A stretch of 64,000 nt of DNA, taken from positions 2,914,001-2,978,000 of the forward strand of contig NZ_RBKU01000001.1 in NCBI RefSeq assembly GCF_003633615.1, read 5' to 3'. Positions within the stretch are counted from its first letter, which is position 1. Every line of letters begins with the position of its first letter. Shown piece by piece: positions 45,482 to 55,498 of the stretch. A program made the position numbers and the translations under genes. The stretch comes from Mucilaginibacter gracilis. Lineage in GTDB: Bacteria > Bacteroidota > Bacteroidia > Sphingobacteriales > Sphingobacteriaceae. The notes beneath the pieces are model-generated. The model did no database searches and was not told the origin of the DNA. It was given only the letters and a program-made list of their open reading frames with translations.

Positions 45482-46081
45482 ATGCAAACGGATGTGTTAC
45501 AAAGTTGTAGTGATGAAGTTCTGCTGGAAATGATCCGGCTAGAAGGTAACCATTCGGCTTTTACCACGCTTTATGATCGCTACTGGAATAAGTTACTCGC
45601 TATTGCCTATAATCTCTTACGCGATAAGTCTTCTGCCAAGGAAATTGTTCAGGAAGTATTCATTAGTTTATGGAACCGCCGTACAGATATTGAAGTACGG
45701 AATGCGGGCAGTTACCTTGCAACCGCAGTAAAATTTTCAGTTTTTAAGCAAATTGAAAGGCAACGAAGATACCGACATATCGAATTAGCTGAAATTGGTG
45801 ATTTACAATTAGCTACCGTAGATGATAAAATTGAAGATTTATTCATTAAAGAATACTTGGCCGGATTGTTAGAAGCACTGCCTGAAAAGTGCGCCGTGGT
45901 GGTTAATTACAGCCGTATACGTGACTGGAGTAATGCTCAGATCGCAGAAGAGCTTAACATAGCCGAAAAAACAGTGGAAGGCCACCTTACAAAGGGATTA
46001 AAACTGATCCGCGCAAATCTCAAAACTTCCGGAATGCTATCTTTATTAACCACATCAGCAACATGGCATTTATTCAGATAA
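45482..46081 (+). CDS. ECF-type RNA polymerase sigma factor
   Basis: The 199-residue product has sigma region 2 (about 25-95: FTTLYDRYWNKLLAIAYNLL, then EIVQEVFISLWNRR) and region 4 (about 130-185: LPEKCAVVVNYSRIRDWSNA, then IAEELNIAEKTVEGHLTKGL). It should be held by the FecR protein at 47447 and direct transcription of the SusC/SusD genes of locus 2. A GH43 gene lies between it and fecR. Confidence 0.93.
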   Translation: MQTDVLQSCSDEVLLEMIRLEGNHSAFTTLYDRYWNKLLAIAYNLLRDKSSAKEIVQEVFISLWNRRTDIEVRNAGSYLATAVKFSVFKQIERQRRYRHIELAEIGDLQLATVDDKIEDLFIKEYLAGLLEALPEKCAVVVNYSRIRDWSNAQIAEELNIAEKTVEGHLTKGLKLIRANLKTSGMLSLLTTSATWHLFR

Positions 46082-46131
46082 CATTACTTCAAAGTAAGTA
46101 ACTATCCAATTACATTCATAGTAACTAAGTT

Positions 46132-47310
46132 TTGAAATTCACACCGAGATTATTAAACAGCACCTGGCCTAAGGTGCTCTTGCTTTTCATTCTATGCTTG
46201 AACTTTAATGCCGCTCTCAAAGCGCAGGAAGTAACCGGGGGAGAGCGACCTGCCTATGTAAAAAGTAACACTTCCGGGTTAATATCTCCCGGAACTCACG
46301 TATTTAAATATAAAAATCCGATCATCCAGGATACAACGATTTCAATGCGCGATCATGCAATCATCCGGGTTGGAAAAAAGTGGTACTGTACCGGCACTTC
46401 TTTGCCGGTATGGACGGGGCCTAATCCTGGTGTGCGCCTGTTAGTTTCTGACGATATGATCCATTGGAAGCAGGACTCCTGGCTGATCGATGCATCAAAG
46501 CTTCCGCCCGACTGCCCATACAACGGACGTTTTTGGGCACCCGAGATCCACTATATTAAAGGAAAGTTCTGGCTTATCGTTAATAGTGGCAAAGTAACGC
46601 CGCAAGATCCGAAAGGGATGGCCAATCACAGTATCTGGCTATTCAGTGCGCAAAAGGTCACAGGCCCCTATAAACTGGTGAATGGCCCGTTAACGCCGCA
46701 ATATAACAATGATGCCACCTTATTTGAAGATACGGATGGGCAGGTGTATCTGTATTGCAGCGGCAACGGGCTTTTCCAGGCCAAGCTCGACCTGGAGAAA
46801 GGGAAGATCATCGGGGAGCTGCAAAAATTCCGTACCGCCCGCGAAAGCATTAATCCTCGCTGGATGTGGGGCGGTATCGAAGGGCCGTTCGTACTGAAGC
46901 GTGAAGGTGTCTATTATATGTTCTTTTCTACCTGGACAAGGGGCTACGAAGTAGGCTTGCTAAAATCCAGATCTCCATTAGGACCCTGGGTGCTGGCATC
47001 GCCCGAACCGATATTTGGAACACGAAAAAAAGCTTACAGAGGAGAAATTGCTAAAGTTGCCGGAGATTTTGAAGATACGCCGGACCCTTATTGCGAAACA
47101 GGCCATAATGCCATATTTGAGGGGCCGGATGGTAAACTGTGGAGTTCCTGTCACTATGTTTTTTATAAAGGGCAAAAATTTCCGTCGGTGAACGAAATGG
47201 CAGAGCCTAAACCGCAGATGGGTATAGAGCCCTTATACTTTAGGAATGGCATATTCACGATCGGAAAGCCGACCTGGACAGAACAGACTGTCAGGTATAC
47301 CATCAAGTGA
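46132..47310 (+). CDS. GH43-family glycoside hydrolase
   Basis: The 392-residue product starts at a TTG and has a signal peptide (KVLLLFILCLNFNAALKAQ). It is a five-bladed propeller enzyme with likely catalytic residues D74 in SMRDHAIIRVG (base), D194 in NNDATLFEDTDGQVYLY (pKa modulator) and E250 in IEGPFVLKREGVYYMFFS (acid). GH43 enzymes act on arabinose- or xylose-containing side chains by inversion. Being inside locus 2, it points to a plant hemicellulose or pectin substrate, although this is inference. Confidence 0.88.
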   Translation: MKFTPRLLNSTWPKVLLLFILCLNFNAALKAQEVTGGERPAYVKSNTSGLISPGTHVFKYKNPIIQDTTISMRDHAIIRVGKKWYCTGTSLPVWTGPNPGVRLLVSDDMIHWKQDSWLIDASKLPPDCPYNGRFWAPEIHYIKGKFWLIVNSGKVTPQDPKGMANHSIWLFSAQKVTGPYKLVNGPLTPQYNNDATLFEDTDGQVYLYCSGNGLFQAKLDLEKGKIIGELQKFRTARESINPRWMWGGIEGPFVLKREGVYYMFFSTWTRGYEVGLLKSRSPLGPWVLASPEPIFGTRKKAYRGEIAKVAGDFEDTPDPYCETGHNAIFEGPDGKLWSSCHYVFYKGQKFPSVNEMAEPKPQMGIEPLYFRNGIFTIGKPTWTEQTVRYTIK

Positions 47311-47446
47311 TTATACATATTTCACGCATGAATAAAATGTATGATATACTGGCGTAACTAATAAGATTACAAAAAATTAAAATTATTTTAACCTGAGCAA
47401 GGGTTGCACCCGCCATTTTGGTACATACAGTAAAGTTGCTGTAAAT

Positions 47447-48610
47447 ATGCGCCCTGAAAACTTAGATGAACTTGTTGCTAAATACCTGGATGGCTCCGCT
47501 ACCCACCAGGAAAGAGAATTGCTTAACAATTGGTTTCGGCTTGAACAATTAAAACCGTATGAATGGGACGCTGAGCATCCGGACGAGGAAGGCAACCTAA
47601 AGGCGGAGATGTTTGACGTTATTGAGCAAAATATCGGACTCAAGCGGCGACCTGTAGTTATCAGGCGGTGGCCGCGTTACGTTGCCGCGGCCTCCATCTT
47701 ACTGTTCGCGGCTGCCGGATCTTTTTTCTATTTACATTCTCAAAAGCAGGCAGCCTATCAGTCGGCAAATGTTAAAACAGATGCTTTGCCAGGCACAAGC
47801 GGCGCAATTCTTACCTTAGCCAACGGCCAGCATGTAGTACTTGGAAAATCCGGATCGGGAATCCAGTCGCTCCAATCGGTCAACCATATTCAAATCTCAA
47901 GTGATAGTGCCATCGTTTATAACAAAGGTACTGTTTCACCGTCTTCAATTGCTTATAATACCTTGACGACTCCCAATGGCAGGCAGTTCCACGTTATACT
48001 CCCGGATGGAACAAAAGTATGGATGAACGCAGGTTCAACCTTGCAATATCCTATCGCATTTTCAGGAAGGGAGCGAATTGTAAAACTTTCCGGCGAAGCC
48101 TACTTTGAAGTTGTACATAACGTGAAAATGCCTTTTAAAGTAGTGGTTAACGGGCAGTCTGTTAACGACATCGGTACCGCTTTTAATATCAATAGTTACA
48201 CGGACGAACCAGTGATGGCGGTAACACTTGTTGAAGGCAGTGCAAGCATTAGTAATAATGCACATAGCGAATTGCTGCATCCTGGTGAGCAGGCAGTTAT
48301 TAAGGCGGGTGGCGATAACATTAAAGTAGTACAGGCTGACATAGAAATGGCGATGGCCTGGAAAAATGGATTGTTCCATTTTGAGCATGCCCCACTAAAT
48401 AGTGCCTTACGGCAAATTGCCCGCTGGTATGATCTCAAAGTCGAATACGAAGGTAAAGTGCCAGATATAACGATCAACGGTGATATCTATCGTGATGTAA
48501 AGGCCTCGCAATTGTTTGCGATCCTGGGTAGATTAAATGTGAATTTTAAAATTGAAGGAAATAAACTGATTGTTAAACCCAACCCGCATGATATGGAAAA
48601 AATAGACTAA
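47447..48610 (+). CDS. FecR-family anti-sigma factor
   Basis: The product is 387 residues: a cytoplasmic part (1-73), one membrane helix (about 77-93, YVAAASILLFAAAGSFFYL), a periplasmic FecR domain (LPDGTKVWMNAGSTLQYPIA near 185-205) and a C-terminal DUF4974-like domain that ends NVNFKIEGNKLIVKPN. It transmits the SusC signal to the sigma factor at 45482. Confidence 0.93.
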   Translation: MRPENLDELVAKYLDGSATHQERELLNNWFRLEQLKPYEWDAEHPDEEGNLKAEMFDVIEQNIGLKRRPVVIRRWPRYVAAASILLFAAAGSFFYLHSQKQAAYQSANVKTDALPGTSGAILTLANGQHVVLGKSGSGIQSLQSVNHIQISSDSAIVYNKGTVSPSSIAYNTLTTPNGRQFHVILPDGTKVWMNAGSTLQYPIAFSGRERIVKLSGEAYFEVVHNVKMPFKVVVNGQSVNDIGTAFNINSYTDEPVMAVTLVEGSASISNNAHSELLHPGEQAVIKAGGDNIKVVQADIEMAMAWKNGLFHFEHAPLNSALRQIARWYDLKVEYEGKVPDITINGDIYRDVKASQLFAILGRLNVNFKIEGNKLIVKPNPHDMEKID

Positions 48611-48645
48611 AGATTCATTAAACTCTCTCATTAATACTGAAAAAA

Positions 48646-48673
48646 CCGCAAAGATACTGAACTATCTTTACGG
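48646..48673 (+). promoter_or_regulatory. hairpin in the leader between fecR and susC
   Basis: CCGCAAAGATA pairs with TATCTTTACGG (one mismatch) across a 6-base loop, 75 bp before the susC start. No T-run follows, so it is more likely an RNA processing or stability element than a terminator. Confidence 0.4.
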
Positions 48674-48747
48674 CTAAGGCGGATTAATGCATCCCTTTTG
48701 GGAAATCATCAAGTAATTAATTTATTAACCCATTAATAGCAAAATTA

Positions 48748-51700
48748 ATGAAATATAATTCTTTTGCTCTTTTTTTTCGTAAAATCTCCATTAAACGACT
48801 TCAAAGGCCCGTTTTCACGCTTTCAATAATAACGTTATTATTGATCTTAGTTTTCAATACTGCGCACGCCCAAACGGATAACAACATTACGCTAAAATTT
48901 AAACACGCTCCGTTATCAAAAGTTTTAAAAACTATCAAAAACCAAACCGGTTACGTGTTTGTAACAGGGCAGATAGATTTGGCTAACATTTTTGTAGATG
49001 CCGATTTTAAAAATGCGGATATCAGGACTGTGCTTTCCTCGTGCTTACCCAAGGTGAGCCTGCAATATTTTATCTATGACAAAACCATAGTTATTACACG
49101 CGGGACAACTGATCCTGCAAAGTTAAACAACATCTCCAGGTCAGATGAGCTTTCGGGAATTATTGTAGGTGAGGATGGCGAAACACTGCCGGGTGCTAAC
49201 GTTGTAATTGTTGGCCTGCAAAAAGTGGTGCTTACCAATAACCGCGGTTACTTCACCATGGCTGGTGTGCCGGCTGATGCCACGGTGCGCATATCTTATA
49301 CGGGGTATATTACCCAAGAGTTATCAGTGCCTATAACCCGTAATTTGGGTACTGTAACTCTTAAAATTAACACTAATAAATTGGATGAAGTTCAAGTATT
49401 AGGTTATGGACAAACTACCAGTCAACGATACAGTACGGGCTCCTCTGCTAAGATACCAGCAAGCGACATCGCTAACCAGCCCGTAACCAATGTTCTGCAA
49501 GCACTTGAAGGGCGTGTTGCCGGGTTAACAATAAGGCAAACAAGCGGTTTGCCGGGTTCAGACATTGATGTGCAGATTCGTGGGCAAAGCTCCATAAACC
49601 CCAATGCCGGTATCCCAAACTCTACCAATGTTGTCAAAAATGTGCCGTTGTTTATTGTTGACGGTGTGCCATTTCCTGCGTCGGCTATTAATCAGCAATC
49701 ATCAAACGCTGATAAGAATGGGAACTATAACTATCTAATTGGTCCAAATGGTAATGGCAGCCCTTTAGCTACCATCAACCCCAATGATATCGAGAGCATT
49801 GAAGTATTAAAAGATGCAAGTGCTACCGGTATCTACGGATCAAGAGGCGCTAACGGCGTCATTCTGATCACCACAAAAAAAGGAAAAGCTGGTAAAGCAA
49901 ATATGTCTGTGGGGGCAAATACCGGCTATAGCTATGTACCTTCATCTTTACCGGTACTTAACCTGACTGATTACCTGGCACTGCGAAAAGAGGCGTTTGC
50001 AAACGATAGCAGGACCCCCACCGCTGGCAACGCGCCGGACCTTACACAGTGGAGCCAAACAACTCCCACCGATTTTAAATCGCTTTTGCTGGGGAAGCCG
50101 TCCCATACATTGAGTTCAAACTTGTCCTTTTCAGGAGGTTCAGGCGGAACAACATTTATCATTTCGGGTAGTTATGGTCGTGAGAGTTCAATTTTTAATG
50201 ATGACCGTTCTTCAAGCAATTACGGGGTTCATTTTGGTTTAACTTACGCTAGTGACGACCAGCGTTTTAAAACATCTGTGTCGGCTTTGATTGGCAATGC
50301 TACCGGTAATTTGGCAAACATTAATTTTTACCAAAACGTTTTTACCTTACCACCTAATTTTCCATTGTACAACGCCGCAGGCCAACTATATTGGTATAAC
50401 GGGATACCAGGGATTGCTAATCCCTTATCGCAGCTTAATATGAGCTACAAAAATGCGATGACCAACATGAGTACGAGTATCAACTTGCAGTATTCCATTT
50501 TACCGGGCTTAGATGCACAGGTAAACTTAGGATACAATAAAACACAGTCAAATCAAAATTCCCTACAGCCGTCTACATCGTTTGATCCCTCCCAATTGGC
50601 TTATGCAACGCCTTCTGCATCCTATACTGAATCGTACAACCAAAACTTACTGGTAGAACCACAATTAAACTACCATAGAACCGTAGGCAAAGGGGCCCTA
50701 ACCGCGTTTGTAGGCGGTACATTACAAAAAACGGTATACGAACAACCTTTTTTGATCAGTGCAAGCGGCTTTCCGTCAGATCAGTTCTTAAATAACCTTT
50801 CCCTGGCTACCAGTTACCAGATATTTAACGGATACAACGCTTACAGCTATGCTTCGTTACTTGGTCGTGTAAATTATATTTGGGATAAAAGGATAGTTTT
50901 AGACGCTAATTTCAGGCGTGACGGTTCTTCAAAATTTGGACCAAATAACCTTTATGGTGACTTCGGTTCGGTTAGCGGCGCATGGATTTTCACAAACGAA
51001 AGCTGGCTGAAAAACAAACCCGATTGGTTTAGCTTTGGAAAGCTGCGTGCCAGTTATGGTTCAATTGGCAGTGATGGTGTGCAAAATTACTCTTACCTGT
51101 CTACTTACTCCAGCAGCGTAAATAATTACTATTCAGGAGCTAATGGCTTATCCCCGGCAAGGTTGGCAAACCCTGATTATAAATGGGAAACAACACATAA
51201 AACTGATGTCGGTTTAGATATCGGCTTATTTCAGGATAAAGTATTGTTAAGTGCAGCATATTATCGTGGAGTTACTTCAAATCAGCTGTTGCCAACCCCA
51301 TTGCCTACGCAAACTGGTTTTAATAGTTACGTGCAGAATTTTGACGCAAAAGTTGAAAATTCCGGCTGGGAATTTACTTTAGTTAGTAATAATATAAAAT
51401 CAGCTAACTTTTCCTGGTCAAGTACCTTTAATGCCGGCTTTGCTTCGAATAAGCTTTTGTCATACGCCGGACTTGACAAATCTATTTTTGCTTCGGCGTA
51501 TGTTGTAGGTAAACCTCTTTCAGCGCTTTATCTGTTGCACTACACCGGCATTGGTGCCAACGGATTACCAACTTATGAAGACGTTGATAAAGACGGTGTA
51601 ATAACAACAAGCCAGGGCTACAACACGGGAATAGGCGACCTGCTTTACGCCGGAAAAAGCACGCCGGATTTATCTGGCGGTCTAGGGAATGCCTTCAGGT

Positions 51701-52140
51701 ATAAAGGCTTACAGCTTAATGTGTTTTTTCAATATACCGTTGGAGCGGTTGATCAAGGTATTTTATCTTATCTGTCGGCACCTCCGGGTGGTTTATCCAA
51801 TGTACCTGAGGCTATTGTGTCGCAAATGCGTTCCCTGGGCTTATCTAAACTTTTTTCTTCCAGGAGCTATTCTTCCGACTTTAATAACTTTCGACAGTCA
51901 GACGCTTTGCTCAGCAAGATATCATACGCCAGGTTAACCAACTTGTCCTTATCCTACAATTTGCCTGCTCAGGTTACAAAAAAACTTGGAGCAGGAGCAA
52001 TCAACGTTTATCTGCGCGGGCAAAACCTTTTCGTATTTACACTTAGCGGAAAATCTTATCCGGGCATCGATCCCGAAACCGGTCCTGTTGCGGTACCACC
52101 TTTACGTGCTTTTGTTGGAGGTTTACAATTTTCATTTTAA
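48748..52140 (+). CDS. SusC-like TonB-dependent outer-membrane transducer
   Basis: The 1130-residue product has a signal peptide (FTLSIITLLLILVFNTAHAQ). It carries an STN domain (about 50-105), a carboxypeptidase-regulatory-like domain (about 135-205: SGIIVGEDGETLPGANVVIV), a plug (about 225-375, with IEVLKDASATGIYGSRGANG) and a beta-barrel ending in LRAFVGGLQFSF. It is the import channel and signal receiver of locus 2. The STN domain pairs with the FecR gene upstream. Confidence 0.95.
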   Translation: MKYNSFALFFRKISIKRLQRPVFTLSIITLLLILVFNTAHAQTDNNITLKFKHAPLSKVLKTIKNQTGYVFVTGQIDLANIFVDADFKNADIRTVLSSCLPKVSLQYFIYDKTIVITRGTTDPAKLNNISRSDELSGIIVGEDGETLPGANVVIVGLQKVVLTNNRGYFTMAGVPADATVRISYTGYITQELSVPITRNLGTVTLKINTNKLDEVQVLGYGQTTSQRYSTGSSAKIPASDIANQPVTNVLQALEGRVAGLTIRQTSGLPGSDIDVQIRGQSSINPNAGIPNSTNVVKNVPLFIVDGVPFPASAINQQSSNADKNGNYNYLIGPNGNGSPLATINPNDIESIEVLKDASATGIYGSRGANGVILITTKKGKAGKANMSVGANTGYSYVPSSLPVLNLTDYLALRKEAFANDSRTPTAGNAPDLTQWSQTTPTDFKSLLLGKPSHTLSSNLSFSGGSGGTTFIISGSYGRESSIFNDDRSSSNYGVHFGLTYASDDQRFKTSVSALIGNATGNLANINFYQNVFTLPPNFPLYNAAGQLYWYNGIPGIANPLSQLNMSYKNAMTNMSTSINLQYSILPGLDAQVNLGYNKTQSNQNSLQPSTSFDPSQLAYATPSASYTESYNQNLLVEPQLNYHRTVGKGALTAFVGGTLQKTVYEQPFLISASGFPSDQFLNNLSLATSYQIFNGYNAYSYASLLGRVNYIWDKRIVLDANFRRDGSSKFGPNNLYGDFGSVSGAWIFTNESWLKNKPDWFSFGKLRASYGSIGSDGVQNYSYLSTYSSSVNNYYSGANGLSPARLANPDYKWETTHKTDVGLDIGLFQDKVLLSAAYYRGVTSNQLLPTPLPTQTGFNSYVQNFDAKVENSGWEFTLVSNNIKSANFSWSSTFNAGFASNKLLSYAGLDKSIFASAYVVGKPLSALYLLHYTGIGANGLPTYEDVDKDGVITTSQGYNTGIGDLLYAGKSTPDLSGGLGNAFRYKGLQLNVFFQYTVGAVDQGILSYLSAPPGGLSNVPEAIVSQMRSLGLSKLFSSRSYSSDFNNFRQSDALLSKISYARLTNLSLSYNLPAQVTKKLGAGAINVYLRGQNLFVFTLSGKSYPGIDPETGPVAVPPLRAFVGGLQFSF

Positions 52141-52144
52141 TATC

Positions 52145-53386
52145 ATGACTACAACTCATTTAAATAGATTGCTTTGCTCCGGCAGCAAGAAATCCACAAA
52201 TTCAGACGTGAAAAACAGGGTGCTTTTTTTCCTTTACCTGTTGATCGCGCTGTTGACAACCGGCTGTAAAAAACTGGTAGAACTTGATCCGCCAAAAACC
52301 GAATCTGTACCTTCTGCGGTTTTTGGAACAGATGCCAGTGCCGGAACAGCTATGACCGGGCTTTACGCAAGTCTTATAAATAGCAGTTCTCCGTACACAA
52401 CAATTGGCTACCTGGGCAGCTTGTCTGCAGATGAGTCTGACCCTACCAATGCCTTTTCTTTTTACTTGCCTTTTGGCACGAATACCTTAACGCCTGATAA
52501 TGGTAACATACAAAATTTATGGTCTGGCATGTACGCAACAATTTTTCAGGCCAATAGTATAATCGAAAACATTCAAGCCTCCAAGGGGATGAGTGACGCG
52601 GTAAAATTGCGCTACACCGGCGAGGCGGAATTTGTGCGTGCGTTGAGCCACTATTACCTTACCAATTTTTTTGGGCCGGTGCCGCTCATTACCACTACGG
52701 ATGTAAAAACTAACGTAGCCGCGGGTAGATCTGATACTGCTACCGTGTATAAACAAATCATCGCCGATTTGGTTGATGCGCAAAAAAACCTTCCGGTAGA
52801 CTATACTTCCTACAATAACAGGCGCGACAGGGCCAACCAGGGCGCGGCTGCGGCATTATTGGCTAAGGCGTACATGGCTACGGGTGACAATGCCGGCGCG
52901 GAACGCGCGGCCTCGGCGGTTATATCAAATAGTCTGTACAGTTTGCAAACCGGGGGAAATATTGACAATGTATTTTTAAAGGCTAGCCCCGAAACGATAT
53001 GGGCCATTAACCCCGAAAAGTCAACCGGCCATACCGTTACAACTGATGCAACCTATTATGGAACCAGCAGCCTTTACGGAGCTTTATATGGCCCGGAGTA
53101 TGTGCTGTTGCCCGGCCTGATCAACAGTTTTGAGTCCGGCGACCTGAGAAAGACCCATTGGATCAATACGTTTAATTATCAGGGCACAGACTATTATTAT
53201 GGAGCTAAGTATAAAGATTACAACCCCAATTTAAAGCCAAGCGAGTACGATGTTGTTTTAAGGTTATCAGAACAATATTTAATCAGGGCAGAAGCGCGCA
53301 TTAAGCAAGGGAATATTGCAGGCGCCCAAAGCGATTTAAATATTGTGCGCAGCCGTGCGGGGCTCGGTAATACAACTGCATCAACC
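52145..53386 (+). pseudogene. SusD-like lipoprotein with deleted C terminus
   Basis: From the ATG at 52145 the product has a lipoprotein signal (LYLLIALLTTGCKKLVELDPP) and SusD repeats up to ARIKQGNIAGAQSDLNIVRS then RAGLGNTTAST. SusD proteins normally continue with an ERRVELFTEWGHRWFDL-type segment and about 100 more residues. Here the sequence switches at about 53386 to the antisense of a TonB-dependent receptor gene, adding the unrelated tail SPHCCYARGWL. Substrate binding is probably lost. Confidence 0.88.
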
Positions 53387-55298
53387 AGCCCTCATTGTTG
53401 TTATGCGCGAGGTTGGCTTTAATGTTGGTGGTAACCTTAGTTTGGTCATTCACCAATTTCAGATCGGTGATCACATCTTTAACATTACTATATGTGACAG
53501 AAAAATTGAACTTGCTTCCTATATTATATCCTAGCCGGTAATTGTCTGTAAAGGAAGGTTTAAGATAAGGGTTTCCATTATTGGCGGCGTAGGCGCTGTT
53601 GTTGATAAAAAATGGGTTAAGGTAATTGTAAGGCGGCCTGCCGATGCGCCTTGAATAAGAAAGCGAAAAGGAACTGTTTTTAAGTTTATATCCGGCAACC
53701 ACGTTTGGAAAGATGTTCAAATAACTGCGTTTAACTATGCTGTCAACTGTAACAGAATTTCCATTAGTATAAGTCTGTTCTGCTCTCAAACCTAATTGAA
53801 TAGTAAACTTGGCGAATGTTTGCTTGGTGCTTACATAACCTGCCAATACGGCTTCCCGATAAATAAAGTCATTATTTCCTTCATTATTAAGCGGCTGGCC
53901 AGCAACACCACTTTGTACATCAAATTCATTATTTATTTTTACATAACTGGCTTTTATGCCTGCTTCTAATATACCTTTATAATATTTTTGTGAATAGTCT
54001 GCTTTATAACTGTATATGTGCGATAGCGTGTTGCCGCTCTGTAGCAATTGCTGCAAAGGCGATGAAGCAATACCCTGTTCATTAAAAGCTAACAAACTCA
54101 AATTGTTGTCATTGTTATATTTAAATATACCACCGTCGGCATCCATGCTGATCTCCTGATGCTTTACCGAGTCAATCACAACCTTGTAGTTAACATTAAC
54201 ATTGCCTCCTATACTCCTTCTTGGATCAGTTGAAACACTATACCGGGAAGAATCTTTGTTTGTGGCCTTTAAGTTGTAGATACCGGTTTGTGTGTTAATA
54301 TTGGGGATGCTATAACTATCATATCCGGTAAATAACATGCCTATCACATCATTTTTATTTAGATAATGATCCCAACCCATCCGGATATTTTGACTGTGAT
54401 AGGGGATGGCATAAGCGATAGAATCCAGTAGACGCTGGTTAATGTCGGTAAGGTAAGTGTTCTTTTGTATTTCCTGCGATTGTTTGCCAATGCCATAACT
54501 GTAAGTGCCAAAAATATAATTGTTACCGCTTCGATAGTTTAATCCCGCTGAAATATCATTGTTTGAAAAATATTTCCAGCCGTGCCCGGCAGTCAAACTT
54601 AAATAGGCATCATAACCCGGTTTGTTGCGTTTGAGGGTTTTAATGTTGATAATTCCGCCATTGCCCTGTGCATCAAACTTTGCCGATGGATTATAAACAA
54701 CTTCTATCTTACTAATACCTGTAGGCTGTGTACTGTTTAGCAAATTCATCAACTCATTTCCATTTAAGTGCGTTGGTTTACCATCTATATTAATGGTTAC
54801 GCCTTTGCCTTCCAGCACAATCTCATTTTGGTTAATAATATTTACTCCTGGTATCTTTTTTAAAATGTCGGCAGCGTTCATTCCAGCTTTAGGGCTTCCA
54901 TCCACATTAACCACCATACGGTCAAACTGCTGCTCAATAAGTGGTTTTTGAGCCTTGATGACTACTTCACTCAAATCCTGAGTTTGCGGTTTTAGTTTAA
55001 CAACCACGGCCCCTGTATTTATGATATTTACCTTATAAGGTAAAAAACCGATATGGGTAATATATAGATAAGCTTCTGTATTGTTGATCGTTATTTTGAA
55101 ATTTCCTGTACTATCGGAAGTGGTACTACCGATCCGTTTGTTGCTTTTATAGTCGAATACAGAGATCGTAGCACCGGCCAGCGGCATATCGGTTTCTGTA
55201 TAGATGGTACCCTTAACCTCCTTTTGCTGCTGTGCCAACAGCAATACCGGTAGCAATAGCAGGCTAAATAGGCAATTTAAAAAGTACATATTTTTCAT
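53387..55298 (-). pseudogene. TonB-dependent receptor (outer-membrane beta-barrel family), C terminus deleted
   Basis: About 637 genuine codons remain. They encode a signal peptide (YFLNCLFSLLLLPVLLLAQQ), a carboxypeptidase-regulatory-like domain (25-110), a plug (about 115-225, with MNAADILKKIPGVNIINQNE) and part of the barrel. After NIKANLAHNNNEG the frame runs into antisense susD sequence and ends at 53301. The final barrel strands and the terminal aromatic residue needed for outer-membrane assembly are missing. No STN domain is visible. Its substrate is unknown. Confidence 0.85.
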
Positions 55299-55388
55299 GT
55301 GATCCGTATTGATGACATGAAAGTATTACGCTGATAAAAAGTAAAAGAACAAAATCTTTAAAAGAGTTAAAAAGCGTTGCCAGGGCGT

Positions 55389-55423
55389 ATTTTTCATCTG
55401 CAAAGCGGTTGCAGATGAAAAAT
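55389..55423. promoter_or_regulatory. 14-bp palindrome between divergent genes
   Basis: ATTTTTCATCTGCA and TGCAGATGAAAAAT are perfect inverted copies around a 7-base spacer. A further GGGC/GCCC pair lies just outside. The site is in the 200-bp region between the receptor gene (leftward) and the LytS-type kinase gene (rightward). It could be an operator for both, or a transcript hairpin. Confidence 0.5.
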
Positions 55424-55498
55424 GCCCGTTTGCAGACAACCATCCAAGTCACGAGGATTATGTAATTGTATTAGCTGCCAATAAGTTATTTTTGAGTT

